Below are positions 22,771-30,853 of a stretch of DNA of 64,000 nt, in pieces (positions within the stretch are counted from its first letter, which is position 1; each line of letters starts with the position of its first letter). The translations under genes were made by a program, and so were the position numbers. Origin of the DNA: Paramacrobiotus metropolitanus (Eukaryota; Tardigrada; Eutardigrada; Parachela; Macrobiotidae); assembly GCF_019649055.1 (NCBI RefSeq), contig NW_026570236.1, positions 1,612,001 to 1,676,000 of the forward strand, given 5' to 3'. The notes beneath the pieces were generated by a model that was not told the origin of the DNA, searched no databases, and saw only the letters and a program-made list of their open reading frames with translations.

Positions 22771-22971
22771 TAAAAGAAAATTGAAAACACGGAAGTTCTC
22801 GCATAATTTAATTTTAGCGTCAAGAACAAGAACTAAATAGCACACACAACTGGGATAAAAAGGGATAAAATAAAAACAACAATAGGAAAGCGAACTTGCA
22901 GAGACGGTGTAAAATTACTAGACAAAATAACGTCAAATCACGACAAATAGCGTCAAAAATACTAACTTAAG
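22771..22971. terminator. Convergent 3' region between the two virion clusters
   Basis: Plus-strand and minus-strand virion genes converge here. TGTAATAAAAG directly follows the protease stop, so AATAAA for the plus cluster overlaps the stop codon region at about 22769. AAAATAAAAAC is near 22868. No gene is visible. Confidence 0.5.
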
Positions 22972-23691
22972 CTAGTATCGCACCCATGACCGTGCTACCC
23001 GAGGAGTTCCGGGTGTTCGTTTTCGACTATTCGTTGGCGTATGATATTCTTCTTCGTCATCGTCAGATGGCTGGAAAACACGGAAAGTATTGCGCCTATT
23101 TGCGTTTGCTATCAGAGATGCCGGCGCATTGCTTTGCTTCATAGCAGAAAAGATCTCGTTCAGGCCTTCGGGCAAACTTTGCTTGGAAGTAGGATTAGTA
23201 GGCGCAGTTATCCATCGAAGTAAATCGACAACGTTGGTGCCCTCGCGCTGCACACCTTGCGTTATTAGTTGCAGATTCCGGCCCACCCGCATCCCACCAT
23301 AAGTTACTAGATGGTTAAGTAGACTATGTGCGTTGCTTCGCTGCTTTTCAGGAAGTAGCTCCATTACGCGCGAAACATCGTCTTGAATTCCAGGAATACC
23401 CTGTGTTGGCTTGTCTAAATCGTCAGGGCCCCTTAAGTGCACTGTTGGTGAATGTGCTTGCTTTAAATAATTTTCATATCGAAACATCGCATCGTCGTGA
23501 GCATTCAGTTTTTGTCTTGTGGATAAATTACGATCGTGCAGAGAAAGTCCCATATCTTGATAGGACCGTTGTAAGGGTCTTGAGAAATAATCCAAGTGAG
23601 TCGCAGTTGGTGGAACATGTCCACTTGGACTGATCGATCTACTGCGAGTTCGAAGTTGATCCTCGTTAACCAGAAACATGCGTTTTGCCAT
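22972..23691 (-). CDS. Conserved Polinton protein (PX-like), unknown function
   Basis: 239 residues, starting at ATG 23691 (MAKRMFLVNEDQL), with a further in-frame ATG at 23706. The MAKRMxLV start, the region around VMELLPEKQRSNAHSLLNHL and the VVDLLRWITAP segment recall a protein conserved in many animal Polintons, usually of unknown function. The C-terminus has an acidic patch (DDDEEEYH) and a basic end. The stop is TAG, which shows that TAG terminates in this element. It is the last gene of the minus-strand cluster, one base after the small protein stop. Confidence 0.75.
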   Translation of the reverse strand: MAKRMFLVNEDQLRTRSRSISPSGHVPPTATHLDYFSRPLQRSYQDMGLSLHDRNLSTRQKLNAHDDAMFRYENYLKQAHSPTVHLRGPDDLDKPTQGIPGIQDDVSRVMELLPEKQRSNAHSLLNHLVTYGGMRVGRNLQLITQGVQREGTNVVDLLRWITAPTNPTSKQSLPEGLNEIFSAMKQSNAPASLIANANRRNTFRVFQPSDDDEEEYHTPTNSRKRTPGTPRVARSWVRY

Positions 23692-23692
23692 T

Positions 23693-24025
23693 TTACACTT
23701 TTCCAAGAATAAAACTTAAAACTGGCGGTAAAATCAGAGACAACAGCGCATAGCCTTTAGCCAACAAAAAATTTCGCTTCTTACGCCGAGAAACCGATTT
23801 TTTTGACAAAAGTTTCAAATACGGCAGGACCCTCTTAACTCGAAGTGCTTTGGAAGACTCAGCAACAGGAACTGTTCCCTCCACAATTTGTAGCGCACAT
23901 TCCGAAATAGCATCTATTAACGTATCTTCCGAGTTTTTTATAATTGCTTTTGCAAGCTTTGGTCGGCTTTTTGCAATCGACGACAACAAGTCGATATTTG
24001 AAACCGTCTTGCTACGTTCCATCAT
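23693..24025 (-). CDS. Small conserved Polinton protein with hydrophobic C-terminus
   Basis: 110 residues. The SRPKLAKAIIKNSEDTLIDA and ISECALQIVEGTVP segments are typical of a small protein conserved in Polintons. A basic middle (SRRKKRNF) is followed by a hydrophobic end (ALLSLILPPVLSFILGKV) that could insert into a membrane. Its ATG overlaps the ATPase TGA (ATGA), so both are probably made from one mRNA. The function is unknown; a virion or membrane role is inferred. Confidence 0.75.
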   Translation of the reverse strand: MMERSKTVSNIDLLSSIAKSRPKLAKAIIKNSEDTLIDAISECALQIVEGTVPVAESSKALRVKRVLPYLKLLSKKSVSRRKKRNFLLAKGYALLSLILPPVLSFILGKV

Positions 24026-24681
24026 GCCGGGACAAATACTTCAGTACAACGGCTAGAATTTTCCCCAAAAATTGCCGTCTTTAAACGAAAGCGATCGCTT
24101 GTAGTATGCTGTAAATCTATGACTATATAGCCATAAGGTCGTTCAAATGCCGCGTTCACTGATTCTATAAAATATTTCAACTTATGGGGGAAAAGCTGCC
24201 GCCCCAGAATTTGTAGTTGCTGACGGTCTTGTGGGTTTTTAAAACATATGATTATTTTAGCGTTCAGTCTGATGTCGCGGCCAAAACTTTGTTTAAAAAA
24301 TAAATTCTGCGTCAGATATACGACTGTGGTATTCGAATGTCTTCCTCCGTTACAAAACAGTTGAGCCACATGCTTGCTGGTGGAATCTTCCAAGTGCAGA
24401 TCATCGATTACGCAAAGGTTAACATGAGATTTGTCAAAAAACTTTGGTTTTGAGATTTCGTCTGGCAGTCCTTCAATAAAATTGACCGGAAACCCTTCTT
24501 TGATAAGTGTATCATATAACGGCTGATATTGTTTGTAAAACCAAAATATCCGCTCCGGAGTTTTCGATAATTTATTGTAACGTAAAATGTTAGCCACAAA
24601 AGTCGTTTTGCCACATCCAGAATTACCACTAATAAGAACAGAAGTTGGGTGCATGAAATGGTCACTGAGCTGTACTTCCAT
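24022..24681 (-). CDS. FtsK/A32-like genome-packaging ATPase
   Basis: Predicted motor that packs DNA into capsids. 219 residues with a Walker A motif GNSGCGKT at residues 19-26, Walker B VNLCVIDDLH around residue 93 with the DD pair, and a sensor-like VVYLTQNLF. This is the Polinton A32-type ATPase. The frame is intact. Its start overlaps the upstream membrane-protein gene by 20 bp and its stop overlaps the next start by 4 bp. Confidence 0.95.
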   Translation of the reverse strand: MEVQLSDHFMHPTSVLISGNSGCGKTTFVANILRYNKLSKTPERIFWFYKQYQPLYDTLIKEGFPVNFIEGLPDEISKPKFFDKSHVNLCVIDDLHLEDSTSKHVAQLFCNGGRHSNTTVVYLTQNLFFKQSFGRDIRLNAKIIICFKNPQDRQQLQILGRQLFPHKLKYFIESVNAAFERPYGYIVIDLQHTTSDRFRLKTAIFGENSSRCTEVFVPA

Positions 24682-24904
24682 TTCCTCCAGTTAGCATGCG
24701 TCGAGTTTCATTGAACATAAATGAAATTAAAGGCATAATGATATTATGCACAGGAAATCTGTCAGTAACTTTGAGCGTAATGACAGTAACAATACGTATA
24801 ACATGCGAAAAAATGAATGGAATGGCGTAAAAGAGGGCCCAGAACAGAATCCCCTTCGAGTTCCTTTCGACGACAGGAATTGGAGGTGGAGTTTCCGTAT
24901 CCAT
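24662..24904 (-). CDS. Small predicted membrane protein of the Polinton
   Basis: 80 residues, beginning MDTETPPPIPVVERNSKG, with one long hydrophobic segment (GILFWALFYAIPFIFSHVI) and possibly a second (HNIIMPLISFMF). It opens the minus-strand virion cluster and overlaps the ATPase start by 20 bp. Small hydrophobic proteins are common in Polintons and adenoviruses. No family is recognised; the overlap and the clean start support a real gene. Confidence 0.6.
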   Translation of the reverse strand: MDTETPPPIPVVERNSKGILFWALFYAIPFIFSHVIRIVTVITLKVTDRFPVHNIIMPLISFMFNETRRMLTGGNGSTAQ

Positions 24905-24996
24905 TCTAATTCAAATATACATACAATTTAGAATTCGGAACTATCGAAACTGATAAATGAGAAATAACAAAAAAAAACGGTATCGCACGATCTACC

Positions 24997-25746
24997 TTAT
25001 TCACAATCGCTGTCAACGATCTTCATGTCCGGAGGAATTCCGCTCATTTCGTCTCCCCAGTCTGGATTGCATGGCGGGGCGAATGCGCCATCCTGAAATC
25101 CCTCGTCCTCCTCTTGTAGATCTTCCGGTTGCGTAGCGGGCGGTCCATGGCCGGGCTTCAGAAGCTTCATTTTCTCAAACTTGTCGACACGCTGATAGTA
25201 GTAATCGAATTTAGGCAGTTCATTCGCTTCATCCAAACCAACTCCCATGACGCATTCGCTCCAGATCTTGACACCAGTACTGTCGGGACACTCCACCGTA
25301 ATGACTTGCTGAATCTTATATCCGTAGTTAGGATGGTCGCGTCTCCATTTCTTCATGTAGTACTTCAAATAATTGCGTAGCCTACCATGAGCCAAATCTC
25401 GTATGACGCGGCGCCATTCGTCTTCGTTTGTAATTCTGCACGACAACTGCCCTCCGGCCTGGAGACTGCATTTCGCTGGCTCCAGCGGATACAAAGCGAA
25501 TGCAACTTCTCCCATAGGACTTTGATGAAACCAGTCATCTCTAGTAAACTGCAGGCGCACTCCAATTGTGATATCAGGAAATAACTTCTGCGCTGCAGTG
25601 AATCGATCCTTAAGATGGTTGTAGACGGTCTGCAAGACGTTGAGATCTTTCGCATCAAGCTGTGGGTAATAGACTATTCCATTTTTCATAGTTCGTGGAC
25701 CAGGTCCAATGGGAAAAAGTGCGTGAGCGATTTTTTCAATAGACAT
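24997..25746 (-). CDS. Unidentified Polinton protein with acidic C-terminal tail
   Basis: The frame is open from 25938, but the best start is ATG 25746 (MSIEKIAHALFPIGPGP), giving 249 residues. The middle looks like a globular alpha/beta domain with aromatic-rich segments (WRRVIRDLAHGRLRNYL, KKWRRDHPNYGYKI). The last 50 residues are acidic (EDLQEEDEGFQDG). I do not recognise it. It stands alone between the ATPase cluster and the LRR gene, with a divergent gap of only 111 bp to the latter, which should hold both promoters. Confidence 0.65.
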   Translation of the reverse strand: MSIEKIAHALFPIGPGPRTMKNGIVYYPQLDAKDLNVLQTVYNHLKDRFTAAQKLFPDITIGVRLQFTRDDWFHQSPMGEVAFALYPLEPAKCSLQAGGQLSCRITNEDEWRRVIRDLAHGRLRNYLKYYMKKWRRDHPNYGYKIQQVITVECPDSTGVKIWSECVMGVGLDEANELPKFDYYYQRVDKFEKMKLLKPGHGPPATQPEDLQEEDEGFQDGAFAPPCNPDWGDEMSGIPPDMKIVDSDCE

Positions 25747-25857
25747 TATTGCGGAAATGTTGCACTTACACGTGAAAAATATTGCCAGAGATAGGCTACT
25801 GAAAATCTTCAACTGATCGCTAGTTGATTGTATTAACAGACGCTTGCCATTTTCTAG

Positions 25858-26496
25858 ATGATGCTGATGTGCATTATCGCGAGTATGGCTTTTCTGGTTG
25901 GCTGCCACGCAGGAGGCTGGATTCCCTGCTACAAACACTGCCTCTGCGACTACCAGGAAGGCGTGGTCAACTGCGCAAACCGCCGTCTCACTGCCATTCC
26001 TTTACCGGCTGAGCCAAAAGCATGGGTGAAACACGTATTGTTCAGCGGAAATCGGCTTTATGCAGTGCCCTACGCCGGATTAACGGTTGCGTTTCCACGA
26101 TTGGTGTACTTGGATGCGCGCAGCAACCCTCTAGTCGGTTGTACTGAGCCAGCCTCCGTCAATTTCATCGTGCTGACTGACTGTGTGCCGCGCACAACGG
26201 ATCGGCCAGGAAACAAAAGTTCAAATTTACCGAAAAACAGTACGCCGACCACTGCCAGTCGAAATGTGACTCTTACGTCTTCCACCGCGGTATCAACCCA
26301 GGACGCGGACTCCGATTTTACCATTCCCAATATTATTTACTCAATTATCGGGATTGCGGTTTTTTGTATTCTAGTGGCTAGTTCAGTTGTGTTTGTTAAG
26401 CGTCGCTGTGTTAAACATGCTCCCGGCGGTTCTAACGACAATGTTGAGCTGTCAGTGCTGAACGAGAGTGTAGAAGACAGCCCACGAACTGAATAG
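25858..26496 (+). CDS. Type I membrane glycoprotein with LRR N-terminal domain, Polinton cargo
   Basis: 212 residues. Residues 1-18 are a signal peptide ending VGCHA. Cysteines 24, 28, 30 and 39 form the C-x3-C-x-C-x8-C pattern of an LRRNT cap, followed by RLTAIPLP and one or two degenerate LRR turns (VKHVLFSGNRLYAVP, PRLVYLDARSNPLVGC). A Ser/Thr-rich stalk with N-glycosylation sites (NKS, NST, NVT) leads to a TM helix at about 157-180 (IPNIIYSIIGIAVFCILVAS), a basic stop-transfer KRRC and a 30-residue tail. It should sit on a cell surface or on a virion membrane. Such proteins are not part of the Polinton core, so this is probably captured from a host. It lies inside the TIRs. A host LRR gene flanks the element, but direct descent is unproven. 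Confidence 0.85.
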   Translation: MMLMCIIASMAFLVGCHAGGWIPCYKHCLCDYQEGVVNCANRRLTAIPLPAEPKAWVKHVLFSGNRLYAVPYAGLTVAFPRLVYLDARSNPLVGCTEPASVNFIVLTDCVPRTTDRPGNKSSNLPKNSTPTTASRNVTLTSSTAVSTQDADSDFTIPNIIYSIIGIAVFCILVASSVVFVKRRCVKHAPGGSNDNVELSVLNESVEDSPRTE

Positions 26497-26868
26497 CTCG
26501 CACAGTCTCCCGGTATTTCTTTGCGTTCTGTGATCGTTATCTGAAATTCTTTTTGTTTTTTGTGATTGCAACAGACTGCTATTATTTTGTTTGGTCTCTG
26601 CGGTTGTGATTGCTGCACCTGCGAGTCGATCTCTGTATATACTAGCGCTGTGTACAAACATGGGGTTCATGATCGAATTTGACTATTTTGTTGTTGGAAC
26701 CATTAAAAAAAAACACTGAACCACGTTTTTCGAAAAGCAAGAGTAAATTCGAAACTATAGTATTGCGGCGTATAGTTTACAGTACAAAATCGAAATTTTA
26801 TCCCACTGACGAAATAAAAACGTACAGAACGCTGATATTAATTGGTTTTCATGTTCTTGGATTTTAGG
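26497..26868 (+). promoter_or_regulatory. Gap upstream of the histone-like gene with TTCGAA motifs
   Basis: 372-bp non-coding gap. It contains GTTTTTCGAAAAGC at about 26725, TTCGAAAC at about 26748 and AAATCGAAATTTT at about 26787, the same motif family as in the introns. The sequence just before the ATG (GGATTTTAGG) is acceptor-like, so an upstream non-coding exon is possible. Confidence 0.4.
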
Positions 26869-28524
26869 ATGTCTGACGAGCCCATCGTGGAGAGCGTGGA
26901 GCAATCGGACGCCGATGCCGAATTGGAGGATGCCCAGAGCGGGGCGGAGTCAGTCCACGACGCGAGCGGGACGCCTGCCGATGGAAACGAGGCGCTGAAA
27001 GAGCCTGTGGAAGGGAGCGGAGAGGAGGATGTGCAGCTTGTGGCGGTGGAAGAACTGGTGGAGGAGAGCGCGGAGGAAGCAGAAGGGGTCGTCCAGCCCG
27101 TAGCCCCGTCGCCGCACAGAGGGACACGGGGCAGAAAGCGCCCCACCACCGGCATAATGGACTCCAACGACGAATACTCTGACGATGAGGATCGCCGGGA
27201 GAAACTGCGTTCGGAGATGTTGGAGGCAGCAGAAGACGACTCGGACAAGGATCGGCTGTATTCCGATGCCGATGATGAATCTTCGTCTTCGGAGTCCTCC
27301 TCGGATGAAGATGTACGCAAGAAGAAGAAGAAGAAGAAGGTGGTCATCCGTAAACGCGCGTTGGGAGAAGGATTGCCAAGGTAAGATTTTTCGATTTTAT
27401 TAAACAGTTTCACCTAGCAAACGTTGTACCATGTATCAACCATAATTTTTCAAAATTTGAGAAATTTTTCTTCCGAAGCGGAATCCGCCGGGAATTCTGC
27501 TAGCGTTTCGCGTTTCCATGGGCCCGCAGTGCAGGACAATGAGTTAGAGTAAGTAATTCATCCTTAGTTTCGTTTTTCGAAAATGCATAGTAACTGAAAT
27601 ACATATGTTACATGCGTATCACTTACTGAACATTTTCGAAATTTTTTTTTTAGTGATCCGATTGATGATATGGAGGTGGAGGAGGAGGATGCGGATGAAG
27701 AGGAAGCGCCCCTCATGATAAGGATTGGGAAGTTTGTATCAACAGCGTTCAATAACCCCAATGCCGAGGCGATCGGAGACGCACCAGCAGACGAGCAACG
27801 GGACATCTCGGTCGACTACGATGGCGCCGATGATGATGAACCGCCTCCAGCATCTTCGTCCCGTGCGAAGCAGCGCAAGCGCCCTCCACCAGCCAAGCAG
27901 GGAAAGAAGCCACGAGCTCGTCCTGGGGTGAAGGCACTGAAAGAAATTAAGCAGCAGCAGAAAATGACCAGCCTGATCATCCGCAAAACTCCGTTCCAGC
28001 GCCTGGTCCGAGAAATCTCCCAGGAAATTAAGGAAGACTTCCGTTGGAACGCGGCGGCTATATATGCCTTACAACAGTCGGGCGAGCATTTCCTGATTGA
28101 TATGTTCGAGAAATGCATGAAGGCCGCCCTCCACGCCAATCGCGTCACGATCGACAAGCGGGACAGAGCGCTGGTGTCGTTTTTGACCGACCAATTCAAG
28201 CTGCCCCCTGCAGAACCCCCTGCTGCACGACCACCTCCACGCGCCCGTGAAAACCCACCGCCGTCTGCTGCACGCCCTGCTCCACGCAGCCGCAAAACCG
28301 CACAGCCGCCGTCTGCACCTCAGCCTTCTGCCGTACCCGCTGACTCCGCTCCGGCTCCTGAACAACAGCCCTCCGTGTCTGCCCCTGCCGCTGCTCCGTC
28401 TGTCGATGCCACCGCGGCCACTGCTTCCACTAGCCGGGAAAACGAGCCTCGGGAGGATCACGGTAGCTCGCGTTTGAACCAGCCACGCTGCTCTCCGCGC
28501 CGTAGCCACCCGACTGAGAAGTAG
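26869..28524 (+). CDS. Histone H3-fold protein with acidic N-terminus and Pro/Ala-rich tail, Polinton cargo
   Basis: Exons 26869-27380, 27462-27548 and 27654-28524 join in phase (GT-AG) to about 489 residues. Residues 1-110 are strongly acidic; a Ser/Asp/Glu stretch and a run of seven Lys (about 152-158) follow, then another acidic block (about 206-220). Residues about 285-383 are a histone H3 fold: KKPRARPG, ALKEIKQQQK, LIIRKTPFQRLVREIS, the AAAIYALQQSGEHFLIDMFE helix, HANRVTI. Roughly half the positions match H3 by eye. Positions equal to H3 H113, R116, D123 and L126, which build the H3-H3 four-helix bundle, are kept; C110 is Ala. The normal modifiable H3 tail is missing. The C-terminus (about 384-489) is Pro/Ala/Ser-rich with Arg. 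Likely packages the element's DNA or acts on host nucleosomes; both are inference. Confidence 0.93.
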
Positions 28525-28887
28525 CGGATGGTGTGTGTGTGTGTGTGTTCTTGTGTGTGGGTGTTTTTCTTCTCTGCAGCTGTTATTGATGGTTTTTTAT
28601 TTCATTTCATGTATGTCCCATGTCTGAACACTGGATTTTGATTGTTTTTGTTCGAGATTCATCGCGGGTAGGTATTATGATCACACAATCCCATTTTTTT
28701 CTTTTATGCGTATATTTTCTGGTACGTGTAACTACGTATGCAATCTGTATTTTTAATGAAACTGCGTAAGGTACGGAACTTGGATGTGTGCCGTCACTTT
28801 TTACACTTTCAAACTACAAATGCGATGCGTTCAATAAAATACCATGGCATCTGCAGCTTGAAATTCTAAAAAGCGGTACTTTTTCGA
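28525..28887. other. Right arm: 3' region of histone-like gene
   Basis: Non-coding. A (GT)n tract follows the stop (about 28529-28560). A likely poly(A) signal, TTCAATAAAATACC, is at about 28830. A TTTTTCGAAC motif abuts the inner end of the inverted repeat. Confidence 0.55.
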
Positions 28888-29195
28888 ACAAAAAACAACT
28901 GTACACCTACAAAAAACACATAATTACGTAGAAAAAACATAAAAAACTAATTAAAAAACTAAATAAAATTTGTAATTGTTTTACGAGTATACCTGTAATT
29001 AGTGTACAGTATTACATAACCTATAATTAGCCCTAATTAGTGTACACCTGTAATTAGTGTACGGTTACGCTCCACTACACTACATAATTACGCGTTACGC
29101 TCGAATGCACGCACGTCACGCATGAGCGCACTAATTATATTTAATTATAGGGTAGAGAACAATAGATAGGGTCTAAACTCCCTGCCTAATCTACT
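28888..29195 (-). repeat. Right terminal inverted repeat (308 bp)
   Basis: Inverse of 7887-8194, six mismatches and no gaps. It ends CCTAATCTACT. Equal length of both arms argues for a young or recently homogenised element. Confidence 0.95.
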
Positions 29196-29200
29196 CAGTC
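29196..29200. repeat. Right target-site duplication
   Basis: CAGTC, identical to 7882-7886, immediately outside the right inverted repeat. Confidence 0.8.
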
Positions 29201-29520
29201 TGTAGTACTGTACTAGTATTACAGCAAACGCTTTTATTGCTCAAAATAATTGTTTTGTCCTACAAAAGATTTCCGGCTCCAGTTTTAGGTGAATCTGAGT
29301 TTTTGTAAAAAGGAGAAATACTATCATCGCAGAAATAAGTACTGCAAAAAATTGTATCTGTGTCATGAGAGTACATGTACAAGCCATGACAACAGGCACT
29401 GCTGCATTCAAAGGTTATTAAAGTTACGAACGCATATGCTATTTTGTATTACGGGAATAAACATCATGCACACAAAGCTTCTTCCAGTAGAAAGAAAGAG
29501 TGTACTGTGTTTGCGCATAG

Positions 29521-30853
29521 GTTGCAACGGTCAACTCCTCCCTCATCCCAGCTGCGAGCTGAAACAGAACGCGATTTTTCTGCAGTGCGTCTCGTACGAG
29601 CTGCAACTTCCCGGTAATTTCGACATCTCCCGCATACCGACCACCGTCAATTGGATCGCGTTGGGCGGTCCGAATACCATCTATCCCGCCAGTCCGAATC
29701 GAACCTTCAATACCATCAGCGCCAATCCCCAGCCACTGCCATCCGGAAGCGGGCCGCTGCAACGGGTGGAACTAATCGGTTTCCGCGGGAACAGTAGTGG
29801 CTGGAGTCCCTTCGATATTTTGCTAACCAACGTGAAAGGCAGCTTAAAACAGCTGACGCTCTTCGACTGTCTGATTACGGAACTTCCCGCTACGTTCCTC
29901 CGCGGTTATCATGCACTGGAGTCGGTTAATGTTGGTTACAGCGGTTTGAAAGTCATTAATATCGAGGCTTTCGACACGGCTGGTGTGAATGTGCTGCAGA
30001 CGATCAGTCTCAACCAAAACGAACTGGCAGCCCTTGACTGGGCGGTATTTGCACCAGCTGCCAATAATCTTAAGGTGCGTACACATTGAGTGACATATGT
30101 CAATTTATTTATTAAAAAAAATTTTAGGCACCTGTTCACCGCAATATATACAGTAGTAATCCGTCAGGTTTTCATTTCTTTGTAGTTTTGTTGTGGTTGC
30201 AGCGTCGTAACATTGTGCTTTTCATGTAGTCAATCTACATCGACCGCCAAAAAGCGCCACTGACGACCTTGACCAACAGTAAAAAATTTACTCTACACCG
30301 CCTAACCACTCTCGATTTAGGCAGCAATCAAATGACCTTTCCTCCTCAATCCCTGTTTGATACCATCAATCTGACTAACAAAGACAGCTTTCAGCGATTG
30401 AATTTCGACCGCAACAGCTTCTGTGTGGATGACGTCAGCGGGCAGTGTGACTGCTGTGCCGCGCGGGATTTTGTGCAGTGGGCGCATGTGGTAAATGCCA
30501 GTGGTACACCCCGCCCATACGGCGGTCCCATCGTCCTGCAGTTTCACTGTGCACGGAACGGGGACGGGCAGGCCGAGCACTGGTACGTAGGCGGCCATGA
30601 TGGCGGTCGGCTGCCGGCGCTGGACCAGTACGGGCACTGCCCAACCGCGGCGCCGAGTGATGACCTTTCATCTAGTACAAGAGATCCCAACGGTGCAGTA
30701 CCAAAGCAAAGTTCAGTTTGTGTTCAGATGATTTTTTATTGTTTTGCTTTTCATTCATACCGTGGTGCAGTCATCGTGTTCACTTATAGCTTCGTGAAAT
30801 GGGGATTACCACTGTTTAAAATTGTCAAAATGCTTTTTTTCTTCGTTTACTGA
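29521..30853 (+). CDS. Host leucine-rich-repeat protein, exons next to the Polinton
   Basis: Extracellular-type LRR protein. Exon a runs from about 29521 (after an acceptor-like GCATAG) to 30074, with a Cys-containing cap (HPSCELKQNAIFLQCVSYEL) and LRR turns (LKQLTLFDCLITELPATFL, ALESVNVGYSGLKVI, LQTISLNQNELAALD). The GTGCGT donor is phase 0 and joins an acceptor at 30229. Exon b continues with HRLTTLDLGSNQMTFPPQSL and a cysteine-rich flank (FCVDDVSGQCDCCAARDFVQW). The frame stays open to 30853, but after about 30670 the sequence loses protein character, so a splice near there is likely. The start codon and signal peptide were not found; upstream exons may lie left of the Polinton, which would then sit in an intron or the 5' region. 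Confidence 0.75.

Larger units (their letters stand above)
7887..29195 (+). mobile_element. Maverick/Polinton DNA transposon (virus-like), 21.3 kb
   Basis: Virus-like transposon bounded by 308-bp inverted repeats that begin AG and end CT, with a 5-bp flanking duplication. It carries the diagnostic Polinton set: protein-primed PolB, rve integrase, A32/FtsK-like ATPase, adenain-like protease, major and minor capsid proteins, and small conserved proteins. Layout: left arm with minisatellite; plus-strand gene of unknown function, spliced gene joined to PolB, Cys-rich ORF, integrase, minor capsid, pVI-like, major capsid, protease; then minus-strand gene PX-like, small protein, ATPase, membrane protein, unknown protein; then plus-strand LRR membrane protein and H3-like histone. 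The nearly identical termini suggest recent insertion, but PolB has two in-frame TAG codons and the first gene a frameshift, so this copy is likely not autonomous. Confidence 0.97.

Noticed and set aside
26838-27413. Minus-strand Ser-rich ORF opposite the acidic region of the histone-like gene, and a similar one at 27816-28509
   Set aside because: Antisense shadows of Glu/Asp- and Pro/Ala-rich coding sequence.
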